Source: Nomia melanderi (taxonomy: Eukaryota; Arthropoda; Insecta; Hymenoptera; Halictidae). Taken from it: 64,000 bases of DNA. Numbering within the stretch: position 1 is the first letter of the stretch; every line of letters starts with the position of its first letter. The stretch covers positions 248,001-312,000 of the forward strand of contig NW_027475133.1 in the NCBI RefSeq assembly GCF_051020985.1, written 5' to 3'. The notes under the pieces are model-generated. The model did not search any database. It had not been told where the DNA came from and saw nothing but the letters and a program-made list of their open reading frames with translations. Of the stretch, positions 50,826-61,631 are shown in pieces. Position numbers and translations under genes: made by a program.

Positions 50826-52715
50826 TTAGAGATAGCGCAATAAAGCAAAGTGAATTATCTGCAGGAGGCCCTGGCGCATGAATCTGTGCAGCGGGAACGA
50901 CCTCGGACCACCAGGGGCCGAGAAAACCACCGTCTCATGGGGCCGGACACTCAGGGTCGGGGAAAAATCCAATATATATCTGGTGATATCTCGAGTGCTA
51001 TTAGAGATAGCGCAATCAACCAAAGTGAATGATCTGCAGGAGGCCCGGGCGCATGAATGTGTGCGGCGGGAACGACCTCGGACCACCAGGAGCCGAGAAA
51101 ACAACCGTCTCATGGGGCCAGAAACTCAGGGTCAGGGAAAAATCCAATATATATCTGGTGATATCTCGGGTGCTATTACAGGTAGCGCAACAAATCATAG
51201 TGCATTGTCTGTAGGAGGCCCTGGCGCATGAATCTGTGCAGCGGGAACGACCTCGGACCACCAGGGGCCGAGAAAACCACCGTCTCATGGGGCCGGACAC
51301 TCAGGGTCAGGGAAAAATCCAATATATATCTGGTGATATCTCGGGTGCTATTACAGATAGCGCAATAAATCAAAGTGAATTATCTGCAGGAGGCCCTGGC
51401 GCATGCAACTGTGCAGCGGGAACGACCTCGGACCACCAGGGGCCGAGACAACCAACGTCCCATGGGGCCGGACACTCAGGGTCATGGAAAAATCCAATAT
51501 ATATCTGGTGATATCTCGGGTGCTATTACAGATAGCGCAATAAATCAAAGTGCATTGTCTGCAGGAGGCCCTGGCGCATGAATCTGTGCAGCGGGAACGA
51601 CCTCGGACCACCAGGGGCCGAGACAACCACCGTCTCATGGGGCCGGACACTCAGGGTCAGGGAAAAATCCAATATATATCTGGTGATATCTCGGGTGCTA
51701 TTACAGATAGCGCAATAAATCAAAGTGCATTGTCTGTAGGAGGCCCTGGCGCATGAATCTGTGCAGCGGGAACGACCTCGAACCACCGGAGGCCGAGAAA
51801 ACCACAGTCTCATGTGGCCGGACACTCAGGGTCAGGGGAAAATCCAATATATATCTGGTGAAATCTCGGGTGCTATTACAGATAGCGCAATGAATCGAAG
51901 TGCATTGTCTGTCGGAGGCCCTGCCGCATCAATCTGGGCAGCGGGAACGACCTCGGACCACCAGGGGCCGAGAAAACCACAGTCACATGGGGCCGGACAC
52001 TCAGGGTCAGGGGAAAATCCAATATATATCTGGTGATATCTCGGGTGCTATTAGAGATGGCGCAATAAACCAAAGTTAATTATCTGCAGGAGGCCCTGGC
52101 GCATGAATCTGTGCAGCGGGAACGACCTCGAACCACCGGAGGCCGAGAAAACCACAGTCTCATGGGGCCGGACACTCAGGGTCGGGGGGAAATCCAATAT
52201 ATATCTGGTGAAATCTCGGGTGCTATTACAGATAGCGCAATGAATCGAAGTGCATTGTCTGTAGGAGGCCCTGCCGCATCAATCTGGGCAGCGGGAACGA
52301 CCTCGGACCACCGGAGGCCGAGAAAACCACAGTCTCATGGGGCCGGACACTCAGGGTCAGGGGAAAATCCAATATATATCTGGTGAAATCTCGGGTGCTA
52401 TTACAGATAGCGCAATGAATCGAAGTGCATTGTCTGTAGGAGGCCCTTGCGCATGAATCTGTGCAGCAGGAACGACATCGGACCACCAGGGGCCGAGAAA
52501 ATTACAGATTTTCGGAATCCGTCACACAATGTCATTTAAAAATCCAGCATATATCTGGTGATATCTCGGGTGCCACTAGAGATAGCGCGATAAATCAAAG
52601 TGCATTGTCTGCAGGAGGCCCCTTGCGCATGAATCCGTGCAGCGGGAACGACCTCGGACCACCAGGGGCCGAGAAAACCCCCGTCTCATGGGGCCGGACT
52701 GTCAGGGTCAGGGAA
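50826..52715 (+). repeat. Partial 28-monomer copy, one unit deleted
   Basis: Matches 46,800-47,200 at an offset of 4,026 bp and then 47,524-48,865 at 3,851 bp, so 175 bp are missing around 51,230-51,370. Near 52,716 it switches into sequence matching 38,542 onward. Confidence 0.82.
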
Positions 52716-54918
52716 AAATCCAATATATATCTGGTGATATCTCGGGTGCTATTAGAGATAGCGCAATAAACCAAAGTGAATTATCTGCAGGAGGCCCTGG
52801 CGCATGCATCTGTGCAGCCGGAACGGCCTCGGACCACCAGGGGCCGAGAAAACCACTGTCTCATGGGGCCGGACACTCAGGGTCAGGGAAAAATCCAATA
52901 TATATCTGGTGATATCTCGGCTGCTATTAGAGATAGCGCATTAAATCAAAGTGCATTGTCTGTAGGAGGCCCTGGCGCATGAATCTGTGCAGCGGGAACG
53001 ACCTCGGACCACCAGGGGACGACAAAACCACCGTCTCATGGGACAGGACACTCAGGGTCAGGGAAAAATCCAATATATATCTGGTGATATCTCGGGTGCT
53101 ATTAGAGATAGCGCAATAAGCCAAAGCGAATTATCTGCAGGAGGCCCTGGCGCATGAATCTGGCCAGCGGGAACGACCTCGGACCACCAGGGGCCGAGAA
53201 AACCACCGTCTCATGGGGCCGGACACACAGGGTCAGGCGAAAATCCAATATATATCCGGTGATATCCCGGGTGCTATTACAGATAGCGCAATAAATCAAA
53301 GTGCATTGTCTGTAGGAGGCCCTGGCGCATGAACCTGGCCAGCGGGAACGAACTCGGACCACCAGGAGCCGAGAAAACCACCGTCTCATGGGGCCGGACA
53401 CTCAGGGTGAGGGGAAAATCCAATATATATCTGGTGATATCTCTGGTGCTATTAGAGATAGCGCAATAAACCAAAGTGAATTATCTGCAGGTGGCCCTGG
53501 CGCATGCATCTGTGCAGCCGGAACGGCCTCGGACCACCAGGGGCCGAGAAAACCACTGTCTCATGGGGCCGGACACTCAAGGTCAGGGAAAAATCCAATA
53601 TATATCTGGTAATATCTCGGCTGCTATTAGAGGTAGCGCAATAAACCAAAGTGCATTGTCTGTAGCAGGCCCTGGCGCATGAATCTGTGCAGCGGGAACG
53701 ACCTCGGACCCCCAGGGGTCGAGAAAACCACCGTCTCATGGGGCCGAACACACAGGGTCAGGGGAAAATCCAATATATACATGGTGATATCTCGGGTGCT
53801 ATTACAGATAGCGTAATAAATCAAAGTGCATTGTCTGTAGGAGGCCCTGGCGCATGAATCTGTGCAGCGGGATCGTCCTCGGACCACCACGGGCCGAGAA
53901 AACCACCGTGTCATGGGGTCGGACACTCAGGGTCGGGGAAAAATCCAATATATATCTGGTGATAACGCGGGTGCTATTAGAGATAGCGCAATAAATCAAA
54001 GTGAGTTATCTGCAGGAGGCCCTGGCGCATGAATCTGTGCAGCGGGAACGACCTCGGACCACCAGGGGCCGAGAAAACCACCGTCTCATTGGGCCGGACA
54101 CTCAGGGTCAGGCGAAAATCCAATATATATCTGGTGATATCTGGGGAGCTATTAGAGATAGCCCTATAAACCAAAGTGAATTATCTGCAGGAGGCCCTGG
54201 TGCATGAATCTGTGCAGCGGGAACGACCTCGGACCACCAGGGGCCGATAAAATTACAGATATTCGCAACCCGTCACACAAGGTCATGCAAAAATCCAGCA
54301 TATATCTGGTGATATCTCGGGTGCTATTACAGATAGCGCAGTAAATCAAAGTGCATTGTCTGTAGGAGGCCCTGGCGCATGAATCTGTGCAGCGGCAACG
54401 ACCTCGGACCACTAGGGGCCAAGAAAACCACCGACACATGGGGCCGGACACTCAGGGTCAGGGAAAAATCCAATATATATCTGGTGTTATCTCAGGTGCT
54501 ATTAGAGATAGGGCGATAAATAAAAGTGCATTGTCTCCAGGAAGCCCTGGCGCATGACTCGGTGTAGCGGGAACGACCTTGGACCAACAGGGTCCGAGAA
54601 AATCACCGTCTCATGGGGCCGGAATGTCAGGGTCAGGGAAAAATCCAATATATATCTGGTGATATCTCGGGTGCTAGTAGAGACAGCGCGATAAATCAAA
54701 GTGCATTGTCTGCGGGAGGCTCTGTCGCATGAACCTGTGCAATGGCAACGAGCTCGGACCACCAGGGGCCGAGAAAACCACCGACACATGGGGCCGGACT
54801 GTCAGGGTCAGGGAAAAATCCAGTATATATCTGGTGATATCTCGGGTGCTATTACAGATAGCGCACTGAACCAAAGTACATTGTCTGTAGGAGGCCCTGG
54901 CGCATGAATCTGTGCAGC
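52716..54918 (+). repeat. Partial 28-monomer copy with left flank
   Basis: Matches 38,542-40,744 at 14,174 bp. Differences are few except for a short patch at about 53,256-53,310 and changes near 53,720, 54,210, 54,677 and 54,888. It ends near 54,918, where CAGCGGGAACGACCTGGG replaces CAGCGTGAACGACC. Confidence 0.83.
53256..53310 (+). other. Probable gene-conversion patch
   Basis: Inside the copy of 38,542-40,744 this stretch reads CCGGTGATATCCCGGG, TTACAGATAG and AATCAAAG. The aligned stretch near 39,082-39,136 reads CTGGTGATATCTCGGG, AATAGAGATAG and AGTCAAAG. The CCGG...CCCGGG combination is otherwise seen near 44,506, 49,405 and 58,152, in another monomer of the unit. Flanks on both sides stay with the 39-kb copy. 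Confidence 0.6.
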
Positions 54919-57900
54919 GGGAACGACCTGGGACCACCAGGGGCCGAGAAAACCACAGTCTCATGGGGCCGGACACTCAGGGTCAGGGGAAAATCCAATA
55001 TATCTGGTGATATCTCGGGTGCTATTACAGAGAGCGCAATAAATCAAAGTGCATTGTCTGTAGGAGGCCCTGGCGCATGAATCTGGGAAGCGGGAACGAC
55101 CTCGGACCACCAGGGGCCGAGAAAACCGCCGTCTCATGGGGCCGGACACTCAGGGTCAGGGAAAAATCCAATATATATCTGGTGATATCTCGGGTGCTCT
55201 TACAGAGAGCGCACTAAACCAAAGTGAATTACCTGCAGGGGGCACTGGCGCATGAATCTGTGCAATGGGAACGACCTCGGACCACCAGGGGCCGATAAAA
55301 CCACCGTCTCATGGGGCCGGACACTCAGGGCCAGGGGAAAATCCAATATATATCTGGTGATATCTCGGGTGCTATTACAGATAGCGCAATAAATCAAAGT
55401 GCATTGTCTATAGGAGGCCCTGGCGCATGAATCTGTGCAGCGGGAACGACCTCGGACCACCAGGGGCCGAGAAAACCACCGTCTCATGGGGCCGGAATGT
55501 CAGGGTCAGTGAAAAATCCAATATATATCTGGTGATATCTCGGGTGCTATTACAGATAGCGGAATAAATCAATGTGCATTGTCTGTTGGAGGCCCTGGCG
55601 CAGGAATCTGTGCAGCGGGAACGACCTCGGACCACCAGGGGCCGAGAAAACTACCGTCTCATGGGGCCGGACACTCAGGGTCAGGGTAAAATCCAATATA
55701 TATCCGGGGATATCTCGGGTGCTATTAGAGATAGCGTAATAAACCAAAGTGCATTGTCTGCAGGAGGCCCTGGCGCATGAATCTGTGCAGCGTGAACGAC
55801 CTCGGACCACCAGGGGCCGAGAAAACCACCGTCTCATGGGGCCGGACACGCAGGGTCAGGGAAAAATCCAATATATATCTGGTGATATCTCGGGTGCTAT
55901 TACAGATAGCGCAATAAATCAAAGTGCATTGTCTGTAGGAGGCCCTGTCGCATGAATCGGGGCAGCGGGAACGACCTCGGACCACCAGGGGCCGAGAAAA
56001 CCTTCGTCTCATGGGGCCGGACACTCAGGGTCAGGGAAAAATCCAATATACATCTGGTGATATCTCGGGTGCTATTACAGATAGCGGAATAAATCAAAGT
56101 GCATTGTCTGTAGGAGGCACTGGCGCATGAATCTGTACAGCGGCAACGACCTCGGACCACCAAGGGCCGAGAAAACTACCGTCTCATGGGTTCGGACACT
56201 CAGGGTCAGGGAAAATCCAATATATATCTGGTGATATCTCGGGTGCTATTAGAGATAGCGCAATAAGTCAAAGTGCATTGTCTGTACGAGGCCCTGGCGC
56301 ATGAATCTGGCCAGCGGGAACGACCTCGGACCACCAGGATCCGAGAAAACCACCGTCTCATGGGGCCGGACACTCAGGGTCGGGGAAAAATCCAATATAT
56401 ATCTGGTGATATCTCGAGTGCTATTAGAGATAGCGCAATCAACCAAAGTGAATGATCTGCAGGAGGCCCGGGCGCATGAATGTGTGCGGCGGGAACGACC
56501 TCGGACCACCAGGAGCCGAGAAAACAACCGTCTCATGGGGCCAGAAACTCAGGGTCAGGGAAAAATCCAATATATATCTGGTGATATCTCGGGTGCTATT
56601 ACAGGTAGCGCAACAAATCATAGTGCATTGTCTGTAGGAGGCCCTGGCGCATGAATCTGGGCAGCGGGAACGACCTCGGACCACCAGGGGCCGAGAAAAC
56701 CACCGTCTCATGGGGCCGGACACTCAGGGTCGGGGAAAAATTCAGTATATATCTGGTGATATCTCGGGTGCTATTAGAGATAGCGCAATAAACCAAAGTG
56801 AATTATCTGCAGGAGGCCCTGGCGCATGAATCTGTGCAGCGGGAACGACCTCGGATCACCAGGGGCCGAGACAACCACCGTCTCATGGGGCCGGACACTC
56901 AGGGTCAGGGAAAAATCCAATATATATCTGGTGAAATCTCGGGTGCTATTACAGATAGCGCAATGAATCGAAGTGCATTGTCTGTAGGAGGCCCTGCCGC
57001 ATCAATCTGGGCAGCGGGAACGACCTCGGACCACCGGAGGCCGAGAAAACCACAGTCTCATGGGGCCGGACACTCAGGGTCAGGGGAAAATCCAATATAT
57101 ATCTGGTGAAATCTCGGGTGCTATTACAGATAGCGCAATGAATCGAAGTGCATTGTCTGTAGGAGGCCCTGCCGCATCAATCTGGGCAGCGGGAACGACC
57201 TCGGACCACCAGGAGCCGAGAAAACCACCGTCTCATGGGGCCGGACTCTCAGGGTAAGGGAAAAATCCAATATATATCTGGTGATATCTCGGGTGCTATT
57301 AGAGATAGCGCAATAAACCCAAGTGAATTATCTGCAGGAGGCCCTTGCGCATGAATCTGTGCAGCAGGAACGACATCGGACCACCAGGGGCCGAGAAAAT
57401 TACAGATTTTCGGAATCCGTCACACAATGTCATTTAAAAATCCAGCATATATCTGGTGATATCTCGGGTGCCACTAGAGATAGCGCGATAAATCAAAGTG
57501 CATTGTCTGCAGGAGGCCCCTTGCGCATGAATCCGTGCAGCGGGAACGACCTCGGACCACCAGGGGCCGAGAAAACCCCCGTCTCATGGGGCCGGACTGT
57601 CAGGGTCAGGGAAAAATCAATTATATATCTGGTGATATCTCGGGTGCTATTAGAGATAGCGCAATAAACCAAAGTGAATTATCTGCAGGAGGCCTTTGCG
57701 CATGAATCGGTGCAGCAGGAACGACATCGGACCACCAGGCGCCGAGAAAATTACAGATTTTCGGTATCCGACACACAATGTCCTTTAAAAATCCAGCATA
57801 TATCTGGTGATTTCTCGGGTGCTATTACAGATGGCGCAATAAATCAAAGTGAATTATCTGCAGGAGGCCCTGCCGCATGAATCAGGGCAGCGGGAACGAC

Positions 57901-58306
57901 CTCGGACCACCAGGGGCCGAGAAAACAACCGTCCCATGCGGCCGGACACTCAGGGTCAGGGAAAAATCCAATATATATTTGGTGATATCTCAGGTGCTAT
58001 TACAGATAGCGCGATAAATCAAAGTGCATTGTGTGCAGGGAGCCCTGGCGCATGAATCCGTGCAGCGGGCACGACCTTGGACCACCAGGGGCCGAGAAAA
58101 CCACCGTCTCATGGGGCCGGACACTCAGGGTCAGGGAAAAATCCAATATATATCCGGTGATATCCCGGGTGCTATTACAGATAGCGCAATAAATCAAAGT
58201 GCATTGTCTGTAGGAGGCCCTGGCGCATGAATCTGTGCAGCGGAAACGACCTCGGACCACCAGGGGCCGAGAAAACCACAGTCTCATGAGGCCGAACTGT
58301 CAGGGT
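54919..58306 (+). repeat. Rearranged 28-monomer copy
   Basis: Pieces match the second tandem copy at changing offsets: 55,310-55,900 at 9,274 bp, 56,090-56,900 at 9,449 bp, and 57,340-58,230 at 8,749 bp. The order is kept, one unit is gained before 56,090, and four units are lost between 56,900 and 57,340. The only 173-bp unit I noticed is near 54,995 (AATATATCTGG). Confidence 0.78.
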
Positions 58307-61300
58307 AGGGAAGAATCCAATATATATCTGGTGATATCTCGGGTGATATTAGTGATAGCGCAATAAATCAAAGTGCATTGTCTGCAGTACTACCTGGCGC
58401 ATGAATCTGTGCAGCGGAAACGACTTCGGACCACCAGGGGCCGAGAAAACCACAGTCTCAGGGGGCCGAACTGTCAAGGTCAGGGAAGAATCCATTATAT
58501 ATCTGGTGAAATCTCGGGTGCCATTGGAGATAGCGCGATAAATCAAAGTGCATTGTCTGCAGGAGGCCCTGGCGCATGAACCTGTGCAGCGGGAACGACC
58601 TCGGAACACCAGGGGCCGAGAAAACAAGCGTCTCATGCGGCCGGACACTCAGGGTCAGGGAAAAATCCAATATATATCTGGTGATATCTCGGGTGCCATT
58701 AGAGATAGCGCAATAAATCAAAGTGCATTGTCCGTAGGAGGCCCATGCGCATTAATCTGTGCAGCATGTACGACAGCGGACCACCAGGGGCCGAGAAAGT
58801 TACAGATTTTCGGTATCCGTCACCCAAAGTCATGTAAAAATCCACAATATATACGGTGCTTTCTCGGGTGCTATTAGAGATAGCGCAATAAACCAAAGTG
58901 AATTATCTGCAGGAGGCCCTGGCGCATGCATCTGTGCAGCGGGAACGACCTCGGACCACCAGGGGCCGAGAAAATTACAGATTTTCGGTATCCGTCACAC
59001 AATGTCATGTAAAAATCCAGCATATATCTGGTGATATCTCGGGTGCTATTAGAGATAGCGCAATAAACCAAAGTGAATTATCTGCAGGAGTCCCTGCCGC
59101 ATGAATCTGGGTAGCGGGAACGACATCGGACCACCAGGGGCCGAGAAAACCACCGTCTCATGGTGCCGGACAATCACGGTCAGGGAAAAATCCAATATAT
59201 ATCTGGTGATATCTCGGGTGCTATTAGAGATAGCGCAATAAACCAAAGTGAATTATCTGCAGGAGGCCCTTGCGCATGAATCTGTGCAGCAGGAACGACA
59301 TCGGACCACCAGGGGCCGAGAAAATTACAGATTTTCGGTATCCGTCACACAATGTCATTTAAAAATCCAGCATATATCTGGTGATGTCTCGGGTGCTATT
59401 ACAGATAGCGCAACAAATCAAAGTGAATTATCTGCAGGAGGCCCGGGCGCATGAATGTGTGCGGCGGGAACGACCTCGGACCACCAGGAGCCGAGAAAAC
59501 AACCGTCTCATGGGGCCAGAAACTCAGGGTCAGGGAAAAATCCAATATATATCTGGTGATATCTCGGGTGCTATTACAGATAGCGCAACAAATCAAAGTG
59601 CATTGTCTGTAGGAGGCCCTGGCGCATGAATCTGGGCAGCGGGAACGACCTCGGACCACCAGGGGCCGAGAAAACCACCGTCTCATGGGGCCGGACACTC
59701 AGGGTCGGGGAAAAATTCAGTATATATCTGGTGATATCTCGGGTGCTATTAGAGATAGCGCAATAAACCAAAGTGAATTATCTGCAGGAGGCCCTGGCGC
59801 ATGCATCTGTGCAGCGGGAACGACCTCGGACCACCAGGGGCCGAGAAAATTACAGATTTTCGGTATCCGTCACACAATGTCATGTAAAAATCCAGCATAT
59901 ATCTGGTGATATCTCGGGTGCTATTAGAGATAGCGCAATAAACCGAAGTGAATTATCTGCAGGAGTCCCTGCCGCATGAATCTGGGTAGCGGGAACGACA
60001 TCGGACCACCAGGGGCCGAGAAAACCACCGTCTCATGGTGCCGGACAATCACGGTCAGGGAAAAATCCAATATATATCTGGTGATATCTCGGGTGCTATT
60101 ACAGATAGCGCAATAAACCAAAGTGAATTATCTGCAGGAGGCCCTTGCGCATGAATCTGTGCAGCAGGAACGACATCGGACCACCAGGGGCCGAGAAAAT
60201 TACAGATTTTCGGTATCCGTCACACAATGTCATTTAAAAATCCAGCATATATCTGGTGATATCTCGGGTGCTATTACAGATAGCGCAACAAATCAAAGTG
60301 AATTATCTGCAGGAGGCCCGGGCGCATGAATGTGTGCGGCGGGAACGACCTCGGACCACCAGGAGCCGAGAAAACAACCGTCTCATGGGGCCAGAAACTC
60401 AGGGTCAGGGAAAAATCCAATATATATCTGGTGATATCTCGGGTGCTATTACAGATAGCGCAACAAATCAAAGTGCATTGTCTGTAGGAGGCCCTGGCGC
60501 ATGAATCTGGGCAGCGGGAACGACCTCGGACCACCAGGGGCCGAGAAAACCACAGTCACATGGGGCCGAACTGTCAGGGTCAGGGAAGAATCCATTATAT
60601 ATCTGGTGATATCTCGGGTGCCACTAGAGATAGCGCGATAAATCAAAGTGCATTGTCCGCAGGAGGCCCTGGCCCATGTATCTGTGCAGCGGGAACGACC
60701 TCGGATCACCAGGGGCCGAGAAAACCACCGTCTCATGGTGCCGGACACTCAGGGTCAGGGAAAAATCCAATATATATCTGGTGATATCTCGGGTGCTATT
60801 ACAGATAGCGCAATAAATCAAAGTGCATTGTCTGTAGGAGGCCCTGGCGCATGAATCTGTGCAGCGGAAACGACCTCGGACCACCAGGGGCCGAGAAAAC
60901 TACCGTCTCATGGGGCCGGACTGTCAGGGTCAGTGAAAAATCCATTATATATCTGGTGATACCTCGGGTGCTATTAGAGATAGCGCAATAAACCAAAGTG
61001 AATTATCTGCAGGAGTCCCTGCCGCATGAATCTGGGTAGCGGTAACGACATCGGACCACCAGGGGCCGAGAAAACCACCGTCTCATGGTGCCGGACAATC
61101 ACGGTCAGGGAAAAATCCAATATATATCTGGTGATATCTCGGGTGCTATTAGAGATAGCGCTATAAACCAAAGTGAATTATCTGCAGGAGGCCCTTGCGC
61201 ATGAATCTGTGCAGCAGGAACGACATCGGACCACCAGGGGCCGAGAAAATTACAGATTTTCGGTATCAGTCACACAATGTCATTTAAAAATCCAGCATAT

Positions 61301-61631
61301 ATCTGGTGATATCTCGGGTGCCACTAGAGATAGCGCGTTAAATCAAAGTGCATTGTCTGCAGGAGGCCCTGGCGCATGAATCTGGGCAGCGGGAACGACC
61401 TCGGACCACCAGGGGCCGAGAAAACAACCGTCCCATGCGGCTGGACACTCAGGGTCAGGGAAAAATCCAATATATATTTGGTGATATCTCAGGTGCTATT
61501 ACAGATAGCGCGATAAATCAAAGTGCATTGTCTGCAGGGAGCCCTGTCGCATGAATCCGTGCAGCGGGCACGACCTCGGACCACCAGGGGCCGAGAAAAC
61601 CACCGTCTCATGGGGCCGGACACTCAGGGTC
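58307..61631 (+). repeat. 19-monomer HOR (3,325 bp), copy 1
   Basis: Begins at AGGGAAGAATCC and repeats exactly 3,325 bp later. It includes TCTGCAGTACTACC, the B3 unit near 58,798, and type-B2 units near 58,973, 59,323, 59,848, 60,198 and 61,248. A nested 5-monomer repeat gives matches between 58,862-59,683 and 59,737-60,558 at 875 bp. Confidence 0.9.
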
